Assembly (NCBI RefSeq): GCF_011355085.1
Contig: NZ_VXCP01000001.1
Coordinates: forward strand, 362,602 to 426,601
Direction: 5' to 3'
DNA: 64,000 nt
Source of the DNA: Pseudomonas akapageensis
Lineage (GTDB): Bacteria; Pseudomonadota; Gammaproteobacteria; Pseudomonadales; Pseudomonadaceae
Shown: positions 53,653-63,244 of the stretch, piece by piece
How positions within the stretch are numbered: the stretch's first letter is position 1
How the letters are laid out: the number at the start of each line of letters is the position of its first letter
Made by a program: the position numbers and the translations under genes
Notes under the pieces: generated by a model
Seen by the model: the letters and a program-made list of their open reading frames with translations, nothing else
Told to the model about the DNA's origin: nothing
The model's database searches: none

Positions 53653-55742
53653 AGGGGGGCTCCATCGATGCCATAAGGCGTTTGTTCCTGTTCATTGACC
53701 GGGTCGACGATTTCCACGCCGGGAAGCAAGGCCATGCGCAGGCCGGCCAGGGCGTGCAACAGCTGAACCCGCGCATCGCCGCTATCGTCCTGGTCGTGAT
53801 GGCGCAAAGTGCGTCGGGCCTGGTCCATGGTTTTCAACATGCCTTCGGGCACCGGCAGGCGCTCGTTCGCCTTCAAGCAGGCCCGGAAGTACTCGCCGAC
53901 TTCCACAATCACGTGCTCCAGCAACGCACGTGGCGCCACCGGGATGCGCGGCAAGTACGCATGCAGGTCGAGCAGGCTCAGGGCCACGCGCAAGTCGCGC
54001 AGTGCAGAGCCGCTGTCCTGCCCGGTTTGCGCCAAGCGCGGCAAGTGCTGCATCAGCCGGTCGAGCATTTGCACACCCATGTGCCGATGCTCGGCCAGGG
54101 TGCCGGGCTGGGTCAGGCTGACAATGTCGTGCCAGCTGAAGCGCGTCAGCCGCTTGGCCGCCAGTTCGACGCCGAATGGCCGGAATACCAGTGTCCAGAT
54201 GAAGGCGAACAACAGGCCAACCGGGCCGGCCAGGTTGGCGTTGATGAAGGTCAGGAAGTCCGCGTCGTAAGTACTCTGGATGCTGATGAAGGACGAGGTG
54301 TTGACGATGGTCAGCAAGGTGCCCAGGTAGAACTGCGGCTGCACAGTCAGGGTGCCGACGCAGATGAATGGAACGGCAAAGGCCAGCACCAGCATGGGAA
54401 AGTCATGCAGGTTGGGCAGGACCAGAAAGACGTAGAGACTGGCGAATATCACCGACATCGCGGTCCAGAAAAAGAACCGGTAGATCTGCGGCGCCGGGTC
54501 GTCCATCGCGGCAAAGAAGCTGCACGACACCGCCGCCATGATCACTGCGCTGCCGCCATTGCTCCAGCCGAGCAGCATCCACAGCAGCGACGCGACAATG
54601 ATCGCAACCACCGTCGAAAACACCGAGTAGAGCATCAGGCCACGGTCGAGAAACGGGGTCAGCCGGCCCAGGCGCCAATGCCGGTACACCGCCCGCCAGG
54701 ACGACAGGTCTTCATTGAGTATGGCGTGCTGCAGGCTGCGGCAGTCCTGCCACAAATCGACCCACTCACGCAGCCGATACAAGACATTGGAGAGCAGCAA
54801 CTGCCGGCGATCGTCGAGCGCATCGGCCGTCGGTTGCAGGCGATCGAGTTCGTTGCGCAAGGCCGACCAGCGTGCCGGGCTGGCATCCCTGGCCGTCCCT
54901 TGAAGCCATTCCCGGGCCAGCGCCAGCATCGGTTGCAGCTCGGCCGCCTGGGCAGGCGCACGGCGCTCCAGGGCAATCAAGGCATCGTCCAGGGCATCGA
55001 TCACCGGTAACAGGTGAATCATTCTTCCGCGCAGCTTTTTGGTGTTGCGTACGATCTGGGGCCGCACACCTTCGTGGGGCAACTGGCCGATCATCAGCTC
55101 GAGCGAGTTGAAGGTCATCACCATCGAGGAGCGTAACGCGCCCACCTCCTGGGCAGGGACTTCCCGCGCCAGAAAGCGATCACTGTATGCCGTGGCCTCG
55201 GCAAACCACTTGTCCGTCGAGCCGGACAACACCGGCGCCAGCCGACGCGGCCAGAACACGGCACCGACCACAGCCGCACAGATGATCCCGAGAAAGATCT
55301 CCTGGGTTCGCGCCGAGGCGATATCGAAGACCGCCAGCGGATTATCCACCACGGGCAGGGCAATCATCGGCAGGGTGTAGCCGGCGAGCATCAGTGCATA
55401 ACTGTTGGCGGTACGCAGGTGCAACGAAAGAAACAACAGCGTGCCTGTCCAGAGCGCGATCATCACTACCAACAGCAGGGGTGTCTGCACGAACAGCGGC
55501 ACCATCAGCACGGCTCCGGCTGCGCCGATGAAGGTACCGACGGCGCGGTACAACGCCTTGGAACTGGTAGGCCCGACAAACGGGTTGGAGACAATGTAGA
55601 CCGTGGCCATGGCCCAGTAAGGCCGGGGCATCTGCAAGATCAGTGCGATATACAGGGCGATCATGGAGGCAGCGAACGTGCGCACGCCGTAGAACCAATC
55701 CCGCGCTGGCGGCATGCCGCTGAAAAAGCCTTTGAAGATCAC
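53649..55742 (-). CDS. FUSC-family efflux transporter (AaeB-like)
   Basis: 697 residues with two blocks of six membrane helices (about 20-165 and 365-520) separated by a soluble domain, as in AaeB and plant-type aromatic acid exporters. RPYWAMATVYIVSNPFVGPTSSKALYRAVGTFIGAAGA is the FUSC signature. It exports small aromatic or other weak acids or drugs together with its adaptor and channel. Overlaps the MarR gene by four bases; regulator and pump are one transcript. Confidence 0.9.
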   Translation of the reverse strand: MIFKGFFSGMPPARDWFYGVRTFAASMIALYIALILQMPRPYWAMATVYIVSNPFVGPTSSKALYRAVGTFIGAAGAVLMVPLFVQTPLLLVVMIALWTGTLLFLSLHLRTANSYALMLAGYTLPMIALPVVDNPLAVFDIASARTQEIFLGIICAAVVGAVFWPRRLAPVLSGSTDKWFAEATAYSDRFLAREVPAQEVGALRSSMVMTFNSLELMIGQLPHEGVRPQIVRNTKKLRGRMIHLLPVIDALDDALIALERRAPAQAAELQPMLALAREWLQGTARDASPARWSALRNELDRLQPTADALDDRRQLLLSNVLYRLREWVDLWQDCRSLQHAILNEDLSSWRAVYRHWRLGRLTPFLDRGLMLYSVFSTVVAIIVASLLWMLLGWSNGGSAVIMAAVSCSFFAAMDDPAPQIYRFFFWTAMSVIFASLYVFLVLPNLHDFPMLVLAFAVPFICVGTLTVQPQFYLGTLLTIVNTSSFISIQSTYDADFLTFINANLAGPVGLLFAFIWTLVFRPFGVELAAKRLTRFSWHDIVSLTQPGTLAEHRHMGVQMLDRLMQHLPRLAQTGQDSGSALRDLRVALSLLDLHAYLPRIPVAPRALLEHVIVEVGEYFRACLKANERLPVPEGMLKTMDQARRTLRHHDQDDSGDARVQLLHALAGLRMALLPGVEIVDPVNEQEQTPYGIDGAPL

Positions 55743-56185
55743 TCGACCACCTTGCGCTGAACCGCATCTTCGAAGGCGCGCACGACACGCAGGGCGGCTT
55801 GCAGGTCGGCCTCGTCGATACCCCGGAGCACTTCGCGACGCAAGCCCACCATTTCGCCCTCGATCGCCTCGGCCACGACACGCCCTTTCTCGGTCAGACT
55901 CAGGGATTTGGCACGCCGGTCGGTGACATCCTCACCCCGGCAGACAAACCCGCCGCGGCACAATTGATCGAGCAGGCGCACCAGCGAAGGGCTTTCAAGG
56001 CCTGAGGCCTGGGCCACCGTGACCTGGCGAACACCATCGCCCAGGCGCGCGATCATCAGCAAAGGCATCGCACAGGCCTCGCTGATGCCGTGGTGAGCGA
56101 GCGTGGCGTGGCAGATGCGTCGCCAGTGCCGGGACGCCACCACCATGCCGCTGCTGATACTGAGTTGCAGTGCGTCAAGATTCAT
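55739..56185 (-). CDS. MarR/SlyA-family regulator of the efflux operon
   Basis: 148 residues with the MarR winged helix (about 45-110; GDGVRQVTVAQASGLESPSLVRLLDQLCRGGFVCRGEDVTDRRAKSLSLTEKGR). It is the first gene of the efflux operon and probably represses it, with release by a phenolic-type ligand, as is usual in this family. A SlyA-consensus operator lies 25 bases upstream at 56210-56221. Confidence 0.9.
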   Translation of the reverse strand: MNLDALQLSISSGMVVASRHWRRICHATLAHHGISEACAMPLLMIARLGDGVRQVTVAQASGLESPSLVRLLDQLCRGGFVCRGEDVTDRRAKSLSLTEKGRVVAEAIEGEMVGLRREVLRGIDEADLQAALRVVRAFEDAVQRKVVE

Positions 56186-56209
56186 AGGAAGGGGTAGTCG
56201 AAAATATTC

Positions 56210-56221
56210 ATAGCTTGCTAA
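56210..56221 (-). promoter_or_regulatory. SlyA/MarR-type operator
   Basis: On the minus strand TTAGCAAGCTAT, an 11-of-12 match to the SlyA consensus TTAGCAAGCTAA. It sits just upstream of the marR ATG in an AT-rich promoter, which fits autorepression of the efflux operon. Confidence 0.65.
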
Positions 56222-56277
56222 CTATCTATATTCTTCGATCACCCCGTTCCTCGTCAAGAGGCGCCAAGGGTCAACGG

Positions 56278-57111
56278 TCACTTTTCCCCGGAAGGCTGAA
56301 CCTGGTCATCGAGTTTCATGGTCAGGGCCAGCTCACTGCCCAGGGCAATGGCCTGATCACGCCAAAACCGGTAGGGCCGGCTCGGCTCGATGAGGCTGAA
56401 GTACACCGCCAACTCTTCGGCGGCCGCCATGACGCCCGCGACTGCCGCCAACTCCAGCCAGTACACACCTGCCTTGCGGTCGGGTGCGACCTGAATCCCG
56501 TGCAGCAGGCGATAGCCCACTTCAAAGCGGCAGCGGGCATCGCCTTTCCGGGCACCTTTATCGAACCATCGATAGGCCTGCTGCAGGTCTACCTGCCAGG
56601 GCTGCGCCAGGTCGTCCGTGCAGACTTCTTCTTCGTACAAGTCGCCCAAGGCTGCCGCCGCTTGCACAAAACCCCGATCGAATGCCAGCCGGTAGTAGTC
56701 GGCAGCGCTGGCATAAGCCACGGGCACGCCCTTGCCGAAATAGCACTGCTGGCCCAGGTTGTAGCAGGCCACCCCACTGCCCTGCACCGCAGCCATGCGC
56801 AGCAGTTGGCGCGCCAGTTCGTGATCGGCGACCCAGTACTTGCCGTTGAGCCAGATCCAGCCCAGGTCATTGAGGGCGGTGACGCTCCCGCCCAGTGCCT
56901 GCTGGCGCAAGTCGAGGTACACCGTCTGCAGGCACGCGGCTTCGTCCAGTCGGGCGACCAGGGTGAACGACTCCCCCATCAGGGCCCGCTGCGCGGGCAA
57001 GCCGACGCTGGCATACAAACGCTGCAAATAACCGGGCCTTCCAGGCGCCGGAATGATGCTTTCGGGCAACAGCCGCGCAAGCATCGAATAGATATTGGTC
57101 TCGACAAACAT
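56278..57111 (-). CDS. Sel1-repeat protein, locus 2
   Basis: 277 residues, no signal peptide. Sel1 repeats cover about 85-255: ALNDLGWIWLNGKYWVADHELARQL, GVACYNLGQQCYFGKGVPVAYASAADYYRLAF, AAALGDLYEEE and AGVYWLELAAVAGVMAA. It is a paralogue of the protein at 42584-43387; both start with a 50-80-residue non-repeat segment. The ATG at 57111 has AGGA five bases upstream and is preferred to the ATG at 57117. It is divergent from a WYL pseudogene; the gap contains two palindromes. No gene like that at 43443 follows it. Confidence 0.78.
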   Translation of the reverse strand: MFVETNIYSMLARLLPESIIPAPGRPGYLQRLYASVGLPAQRALMGESFTLVARLDEAACLQTVYLDLRQQALGGSVTALNDLGWIWLNGKYWVADHELARQLLRMAAVQGSGVACYNLGQQCYFGKGVPVAYASAADYYRLAFDRGFVQAAAALGDLYEEEVCTDDLAQPWQVDLQQAYRWFDKGARKGDARCRFEVGYRLLHGIQVAPDRKAGVYWLELAAVAGVMAAAEELAVYFSLIEPSRPYRFWRDQAIALGSELALTMKLDDQVQPSGEK

Positions 57112-57158
57112 GCTCATCCTTGATGGCTCAGCCCCCCGCTAAAGGCGCCGAGGGTGAC

Positions 57159-57198
57159 AGGACAGGATTGTCCTCAAGCCAGCGACAGAACCTGTCGC
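57159..57198. promoter_or_regulatory. tandem palindromes of the WYL/Sel1 pair, locus 2
   Basis: Two sites: AGGACA-GGAT-TGTCCT at 57159-57174 and GCGACA-GAACC-TGTCGC at 57182-57198. The second matches the locus 1 site at 42523-42539 in both arms, spacer length and the last two spacer bases. Likely binding sites of the WYL regulator, here surviving although the local regulator gene is broken. Confidence 0.5.
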
Positions 57199-57323
57199 AT
57201 GCAAATCCTTGTAGTGATCCTGTACCCGTCAGGGCACGACAAATGGCCAATTGCCATTTCCGTTTTCTGCCACCATGCTAACCAGGACTCATGGATGACA
57301 CACTCTAGACAAGGACGCCCGTT

Positions 57324-57983
57324 TTGCCATCTGCCAAAGCCCATACTACCCTCAGCCGCCAGTGGGAGTTGCTCCGTCAGCTACCCAGCCGGCCGCCCGG
57401 AGTCACCAGCGCCGAGCTGGTCAACCGCGTCAGGTCGCTGAGCTTGTCGTTGTGTGCCGAATAGTACTGGCATTGCAACTGGCGCTCCTCAAGCAAGGCG
57501 GTCTGCAAGGTCTCCAGGATGGCGCTGATTCAGCGTGGGCGCATCAGCTATCTGATCGGCACCGCCCATCCCCACACCGACGTGCGCCAATTTGCAGTCC
57601 ACCGGTTTCGCCAGCTGCAGGCGCTTCCCACTGCCGCCCAGGGCCTGGAAGACTTCAGCCTGCAACGCTACCTGGGCAGCGATGCGATGCAGTTCGGCGA
57701 CAGCGACAGGATCGAACTGCACGCCTGGGTCAGCGATGGCCTGGCCCGCCTGATCCGGGAGACGCCATTATCGAATGACATGACGCTGACCGCGCTCGAC
57801 TACGGTCACCGTATGCAGGCAACCGTGAGCAATAGCTGGCAGTTGCGCTGGTGGTTGTTGAGCCAGGGGGACGCTCTGATTGTTGAACGACCTCAGAGTC
57901 TGCGAGTGCAGATTGCAGAGACGCCGAGCAGTGCGGCGTCTCTGTATCTGTCAGATGGCACGTCAGAAACAGTTGCCAATTGA
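57324..57983 (+). pseudogene. decayed WYL-domain regulator (internal deletion and stop)
   Basis: From the TTG at 57324 the frame reads PSAKAHTTLSRQWELLRQLPSRPPGVTSAELVNRV, the start of the winged helix, then meets a TAG at 57462. The same frame continues directly with YWHCNWRSSSKAVCKVSRMALIQRGRISYLIG (WYL domain) and VSNSWQLRWWLLSQGDALIVERPQSL (WCX end), to the TGA at 57981. Roughly 100 residues between winged helix and WYL domain are missing. So both halves are in frame but joined by a deletion that left a stop. A short C-terminal fragment could be made from the ATG at 57519 but would lack DNA binding. Homologous in its C-terminal part to the regulator at 41345-42505. Confidence 0.75.
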
Positions 57984-57993
57984 GCTATTCGCC

Positions 57994-59367
57994 CTAGCGC
58001 TCGTGCAGCGCTTCGGCGCGAGCGCGGATAATCGGCTTGAGTAGATAGCTCAGGACGCTCTTCTTACCGGTGATAATGTCCACCGAGGCGACCATGCCGG
58101 GAATAATCAGTAGCGGATGCTCATCGGTTCCCAGATGGCTGCGGTCAGTGCGCAACTTGATCATATAGAAGGTATTACCCTCTTCGTCGGTGATGGTATC
58201 GGCGCCAATCTGTTCGAGCTTGCCTTTGAGCCCACCATAGATGGTGTAGTCATAAGCGGTGAACTTGATCATTGCATCCTGACCCGGGTGCAGAAAAGCG
58301 ATGTCTTGAGGCCGAATGCGTGCCTCCACCAAAAGCGTATCGTCCAGCGGCACAATCTCGACCAGGTCGCTGCCAGGCTGGATGACACCCCCGACAGTAT
58401 TGACCAGCAGTTGCTTGACAATACCGCGCACTGGCGAAGTGACCATGGTGCGATTGACCCGATCTTCCAGTGCCTTCCCGGTCGCCTGGGCCTTGCTCAG
58501 GTCGGTGCGCGCTTCGTTTAGTTGCGTCAACGCATCGCTGCGGAACTTATCGCGAGCTTCATCGATCTTGTTCTGCGCTTCTCTGATCGCGGCCTCGGCG
58601 CGGGGGATGGCCAGCGTCGTGGAATCAAGTTGACCACGAATCTCGACTTCCGAACGCTTGAGGCGCAACACTTCTACCGGGGAAATAGCGCCCTGAGCGA
58701 TTAAAGGTTCGGACATGTCGATTTCTTGTTTGAGCAACTGCAAGCTACTGCGGTATTGAGCTTGCTTGGAAGAAAACTCTCGCAGTTCCTGCTGGCGCTG
58801 GACCATCTGCTGCTGCAAGCCACCGATCTCATTCTGCAGCTGCTGGCGACGGCTCTGGTAGAGCGACTCTTCGTTGGCGGCTTGACGGGGCACGCTCTTG
58901 CGCACGTCTTCGGTGAAACTCAGCGAGCGTTCTTCGACCTCTGCACTCAAGCGTTCGACGCGCAATTCCATGGCCATGCGGTCTGCCTCGGTCTCGCCGA
59001 CGTTGGAAACGAAGCGAGTGTCGTCCAGACGCAGCAACGGATCGCCGATTTCTACGATCTGACCTTCGTGGATGTAGATCTGCGCGACGATGCCGCCTTC
59101 CAGGTTCTGGATTTTCTGAATTTTGGATGAAGGGATCGCCTTGCCTTCACCACGAGTGACTTCGTCGATGACCGCCAGGTGCGCCCACACCACCAGAAAC
59201 AAGAAGAAGCCGATGACCGCCCAGATCGTCAGACGAACGATGCGCGGGGCATCGTCGATCAGCGCTTTGCTGACCTCAGGCAAAGGCTGGCCTTCCAGCG
59301 ATTGCGAGCCTTTGAAGTAACGGCTGACAGCGTCTTTGAAACGCCCTGCCCCGGACTTAAGCAACAC
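57994..59367 (-). CDS. lapC: type I secretion membrane fusion protein LapC
   Basis: 457 residues, HlyD family. Cytoplasmic lead, one membrane helix (about 45-65, LTIWAVIGFFLFLVVWAHLAVIDEVTRGEGKAIPSS), lipoyl half near IQNLEGGIVAQIYIHEGQIVEIGDPLLRLDD, a long coiled coil (about 120-300) and a C-terminal beta domain (VLVEARIRPQDIAFLHPGQDAMIKFTAYDYTIYG). It joins the LapB ABC transporter to the LapE channel to export the giant adhesin LapA. It overlaps lapB by 11 bases. Here lapC is followed by the WYL remnant, not by lapD/lapG. Confidence 0.93.
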   Translation of the reverse strand: MLLKSGAGRFKDAVSRYFKGSQSLEGQPLPEVSKALIDDAPRIVRLTIWAVIGFFLFLVVWAHLAVIDEVTRGEGKAIPSSKIQKIQNLEGGIVAQIYIHEGQIVEIGDPLLRLDDTRFVSNVGETEADRMAMELRVERLSAEVEERSLSFTEDVRKSVPRQAANEESLYQSRRQQLQNEIGGLQQQMVQRQQELREFSSKQAQYRSSLQLLKQEIDMSEPLIAQGAISPVEVLRLKRSEVEIRGQLDSTTLAIPRAEAAIREAQNKIDEARDKFRSDALTQLNEARTDLSKAQATGKALEDRVNRTMVTSPVRGIVKQLLVNTVGGVIQPGSDLVEIVPLDDTLLVEARIRPQDIAFLHPGQDAMIKFTAYDYTIYGGLKGKLEQIGADTITDEEGNTFYMIKLRTDRSHLGTDEHPLLIIPGMVASVDIITGKKSVLSYLLKPIIRARAEALHER

Positions 59368-61510
59368 CGATCTGCCCCTTTTTCAGCGCTTCCATGACGG
59401 CTGCTTTCGGCCCGTCGGCGAGAATCTTGCCGCGGTCGATGACAATCAGGCGGTCGACCAACGACAACAGCGAGGCGCGGTGAGTTACCAGAATCACGGT
59501 CTTTTTCTCAATGATGGCATGCAAGCGCTGTTTCAGACGCTCTTCGCCGGTGTTGTCCATGGCGCTGGTCGGTTCGTCGAGCAGCAGGATTTGCGGGTTG
59601 AGCAACAGCGAACGCCCCAGCGCGACGTTCTGCCGCTGGCCGCCGGAGAGGTTCTGGCCGCGCTCGCCGACCTGCAACTCGTAACCTTGCGGATGCAGGC
59701 GGGCAAACTCATGCACACCCGACAGTTCGGCTGCCTGCAAAACCATTTCATCTGCGACGTATCGGGCACCGCTGATCAGGTTGTCACGCAACGTGCCGGA
59801 CAGCAGCTGGATGTCCTGCGGCACGTAGCCGATGTTGTGGCGCAGCTCACTGACGTCGATCTGGCGAATATCCACGCCGTCCACAAGCAATGCCCCCGAA
59901 TCGGGCTGATAGAGACCGACGATCAGCTTGGCCAGCGAGCTCTTGCCGGAGCCGCTGCGGCCAATGATGCCAATCTTCTCGCCAGGCTGAACTGTCAGAT
60001 TGAGTCCGAGCAGTGCTCGGTTCTGCTGGTTCGGATACGTGAAATCAACGTTACGGAACTCCAGAGCACCCTGCAGCACCTGACGGCTCATTGGGCGCTC
60101 TTCAAAGTTGCGTTCCTGGGGTAATTCCATCATCTGATCCACAGAGCTCATGGTCACCTTCGCCTGCTGGTAACGGGTCAGCAGGCCGGCCAGTTGCGCC
60201 AGTGGGGCAAGTGCACGGCCGTTGAGCATGTAGCAGGCAATCAAGCCACCCATGCTCAAGTCTCCGCCAATGATCTTGTAGACACCGCAGATGATCAGGA
60301 TCACACCCGCCAGCTGCTGAATCAGAAGCGTAATGTTCATCGCCAGACTGGACAGCACTTTTACCCGCAGCTCCAATCGGCTCAAGGTGCCGATCGTCTG
60401 CTCCCACTGGTACTGGCGTTCGCTCTCGGCATTGTTGACCTTCACCGCATCCAGGCCTGCGAGGGTTTCTATCAGGCTTGACTGACGCTCGGCCCCCAGC
60501 GCCATAGTGCGTTCCAGCGTGGCAGTCAGCGGTTTCTGCAGGAAATGCCCGATACCCAGTGCCAGCGGGAAAGCGACAACCGGAATCCAGACCAGGTGCC
60601 CGCCGATGACCGCAATCACCAGCAGGATCAACAACGTGAAGGGTAAGTCGATGACGCTGGTCAATGTCAGCGAGGTGAGGAAGTCACGCATCCCCTGAAA
60701 TTCGTGAATGTTCTGAGCGAAGCTGCCAACTCGCGCCGGGCGGTACTTCATCGCCATGCCGACGATACGCTCGAACAACGTGGCAGAAATGATCAAGTCA
60801 GTTTTCTTGCCGGCCAGATCCAGGCACAGACCGCGCAGGCCCTTGAGCAACAGGTCGAATAAATAAGCACCGGTAATACCCGCCGCCAACACCCACAACG
60901 TGGAAGTGGCCTGGTTAGGGACGACTCGGTCGTAGACGTTCATGACAAACAGCGGTGCCGCCAGGGCGATGATGTTGATCACCAGGCTGGCAGCGATGGC
61001 ATCGGTATACAGCCAGCGAGAGCCCTTGAGGGTGTCGCGAAACCACGAACGAGCTCGGGGGATCAGGCTGCCATTGGTGACATCGAACTTGTGCTGAGGC
61101 TGTGCAAAGAAGACCCGACCGCTGTAGTCCTCCACCAGCGTGTCACGGCCGACCTGCACTTCACCGCCATCGCTTTCGCTCAGCAGCAGCCGCGCCATGT
61201 CGCCTTTCCAGCCAAGCAGAATGGCGCTGCGGCCCTCTTTGAGCAGCAGCATGGCCGGCAGTGCAATTGCCGGAATCTGCTCAAGATTGCGCTGCATCAG
61301 CCGACCTTGCAGGCCCGCGCGAGCAGCGGCGCGAGCCAACAGATCGGGGCTCAGACGTTGCGACGGCAACGGCAACCCCGTCGTCAGCATCGCCCGACTG
61401 GCAGGCTTCTGATGAAGCACACAAAGCATCAGCAACCCATCCAGTAATGGATCATCATGCTGACAGCGTGGATCATGGCTGAGCTGAACTCGACTAACTT
61501 CTGATTCCAC
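59357..61510 (-). CDS. lapB: type I secretion ABC transporter LapB
   Basis: 717 residues. An N-terminal C39-like domain (about 10-130) appears degenerate, fitting secretion of an RTX-type adhesin that is not processed by its transporter. Six membrane helices (about 165-430) precede the ATPase: Walker A GRSGSGKSS, signature NLSGGQRQNVALGRSLL, Walker B ILLLDEPTSAMD, H-loop VTHRASLL. It powers export of LapA. The GTG at 61510 has GAGAG about eight bases upstream. It lies 47 bases after the channel gene. Confidence 0.93.
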   Translation of the reverse strand: MESEVSRVQLSHDPRCQHDDPLLDGLLMLCVLHQKPASRAMLTTGLPLPSQRLSPDLLARAAARAGLQGRLMQRNLEQIPAIALPAMLLLKEGRSAILLGWKGDMARLLLSESDGGEVQVGRDTLVEDYSGRVFFAQPQHKFDVTNGSLIPRARSWFRDTLKGSRWLYTDAIAASLVINIIALAAPLFVMNVYDRVVPNQATSTLWVLAAGITGAYLFDLLLKGLRGLCLDLAGKKTDLIISATLFERIVGMAMKYRPARVGSFAQNIHEFQGMRDFLTSLTLTSVIDLPFTLLILLVIAVIGGHLVWIPVVAFPLALGIGHFLQKPLTATLERTMALGAERQSSLIETLAGLDAVKVNNAESERQYQWEQTIGTLSRLELRVKVLSSLAMNITLLIQQLAGVILIICGVYKIIGGDLSMGGLIACYMLNGRALAPLAQLAGLLTRYQQAKVTMSSVDQMMELPQERNFEERPMSRQVLQGALEFRNVDFTYPNQQNRALLGLNLTVQPGEKIGIIGRSGSGKSSLAKLIVGLYQPDSGALLVDGVDIRQIDVSELRHNIGYVPQDIQLLSGTLRDNLISGARYVADEMVLQAAELSGVHEFARLHPQGYELQVGERGQNLSGGQRQNVALGRSLLLNPQILLLDEPTSAMDNTGEERLKQRLHAIIEKKTVILVTHRASLLSLVDRLIVIDRGKILADGPKAAVMEALKKGQIGVA

Positions 61511-61557
61511 GCGGATACTCTCAACTTAAGCGGTTAAACGAACTGATTGGTCAAAAA

Positions 61558-62895
61558 TCAGTTCAGGCCAGGTAGATTTACCTTGGGCTTTACATCGTTT
61601 TGCACAACAGTAGCCATCGGCGCGACGACCCCCTGGCTTTTTAGTAATTGGCCCATCGTGGCCTTGATCCGGTACTGAGTGTACAACTGCAGGGTTTTGA
61701 TCTGGACCAGGCGCTGGCGCGACGTGAACAGCTCGTTTTCACTATCGAGCAAGTCGAGCAAGGTTCGCTCGCCAAGGCTGAATTGGCTCTGGTAAGCACT
61801 GCGGACACTGGAACTGCGATCGACATACTTCTGGGCGATCGGCAATTGGGCAGTGGCGTTGTTGTAAGCGTTCCAGGCCAGGCCCAGCTCTTCATTCAAC
61901 TGGCGTAAGGCATTATTGCGGATATCCAGCGCCTGGGTCGCCTGGTAGGCCTTGGATTCCAGATCAGCTTTGTTGCTACCGCCGGAATACAGATTCAAGC
62001 GCATGCGGACCATGGCCTCCCAGCCATTACTAACGCCTACTTCGCCACCAACGTTGTTGTCGGCGTTGTGCCCCAATTCAGCATCGAATTGTGGGTAGAA
62101 GGTCGACTTCGCAGCTTCGTATTGCTTCTCAGTGGCCGTGATATCAGACTCGGCCGAACGCAAAATCGGACTGCTTTCTACCATTTGCTCGCGAGCCTCG
62201 TCCAGAGTCGCCGGTAGCAATGCGACGAAACCCTGAGGTTCGACCAACTCGTCCGGCAACGAACCTACGACGCTCAGGTAGTTGGTCTGGGCATCGGCGA
62301 GATTGGTCTGTTCGGTGATCAGATTGTTCTGGGCCTGGGCCAGGCGCGCTTCTGCCTGATCGAGGTCAGCAGTACGACCGACACCGCGACTGGTACGCAA
62401 TTTGATCTGATCATAAACGCGCTCATGGCTGCGCAGATTGTCTTCAGCCAGTTGCACCATCTGACGGCGGTTCAGGACGTCCAGATATACCTGCGCCACG
62501 CTCAATGCGGTCCTTTCTGAGGTACCCAACAGCGAGTAAGCACGCGAGTTCACAGTTGCCTGCTGGCGACCTACTTCGCTGGAAGTGGCAAACCCATCAA
62601 ACAACATTTGCCGCACATGCGCACTGGCCTCGCCTCGGTCAAGGGTTTGCCACCGACCGCCGGTATTTTGATCGTCAGTGCCTTCGCGTCCATAGCCAGC
62701 CAACACGTCAACCTTCGGCAGGTAGCCGCCCTTCGCCGCGCGCAGCTGGCCATCGGCAGCCAGGCGACTGTTTACACCTGCCTGAATTTCCGGATGTACA
62801 TCCATGGCTTGCTGCATAGCTTCTGGAAGGGTTTGTGCTTGAACGAAACTGGCAGCAAGTACAAAAGGTAGAGCCTTGAAAAGGTGCGCACGCAT
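61558..62895 (-). CDS. lapE: TolC-family outer-membrane channel LapE
   Basis: 445 residues from the ATG at 62895, which gives a clean signal peptide (RAHLFKALPFVLAASFVQA); an ATG eight codons upstream is possible. TolC repeats: TLPEAMQQAMDVHPEIQAGVNSRLAADGQLRAAKGGYLPKVD and the second-half counterpart. It is the outer-membrane duct of the LapA secretion system and, in LapA biology, holds the adhesin by its N-terminal retention module. First gene of lapEBC, divergent from lapA. Confidence 0.9.
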   Translation of the reverse strand: MRAHLFKALPFVLAASFVQAQTLPEAMQQAMDVHPEIQAGVNSRLAADGQLRAAKGGYLPKVDVLAGYGREGTDDQNTGGRWQTLDRGEASAHVRQMLFDGFATSSEVGRQQATVNSRAYSLLGTSERTALSVAQVYLDVLNRRQMVQLAEDNLRSHERVYDQIKLRTSRGVGRTADLDQAEARLAQAQNNLITEQTNLADAQTNYLSVVGSLPDELVEPQGFVALLPATLDEAREQMVESSPILRSAESDITATEKQYEAAKSTFYPQFDAELGHNADNNVGGEVGVSNGWEAMVRMRLNLYSGGSNKADLESKAYQATQALDIRNNALRQLNEELGLAWNAYNNATAQLPIAQKYVDRSSSVRSAYQSQFSLGERTLLDLLDSENELFTSRQRLVQIKTLQLYTQYRIKATMGQLLKSQGVVAPMATVVQNDVKPKVNLPGLN

Positions 62896-63244
62896 TGTGG
62901 TTGATTCCGATGACTTCATGTCTTAGATCACAGCAAAACTCATCGCTGCATTGGGAAATGGGCATCCGTTTTGGACTGAATGTGGGAGAGTTCTGGAAGG
63001 GAACTGGAGCACAAAACGAGGGACGGTAGGCCGAATTAACATCAATGTGACATTGCGGTGCGGATTGTTTAGGATGAGGCCCGATTGGTCAATGCTTTGA
63101 CGAAAAGTTAATGGCGAAAAAATATAGCCAAAATATTGACTGGCACACGTCAAAAATACCCATCTTCACTTTCAAACTGAAACGGCAAAAAAAGGCCTAT
63201 TTGGTCTATGGAAGCCTTCTGAGCGGTAATCCCGGAGAGTCCCA
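62896..63244. promoter_or_regulatory. divergent lapE-lapA promoter region
   Basis: About 350 bases, AT-rich toward lapA. It contains the FleQ-like palindrome at 63088-63101 and an AT-rich block (AAAATATAGCCAAAATATTG) around 63116-63136. No gene. The lapA start has GGAGAG seven bases upstream. Confidence 0.5.
63088..63101. promoter_or_regulatory. candidate FleQ box
   Basis: GTCAATGCTTTGAC, a 14-base palindrome with GTCAA/TTGAC arms matching the FleQ consensus outline GTCAAT-N-TTGAC. FleQ, a c-di-GMP-responsive regulator, is known to control lap genes in pseudomonads. It lies between lapE and lapA, 144 bases before the lapA ATG. Confidence 0.55.

Noticed and set aside
57154..57441. Frame over the WYL pseudogene start
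   Set aside because: A different reading frame from the WYL similarity, with no family resemblance.
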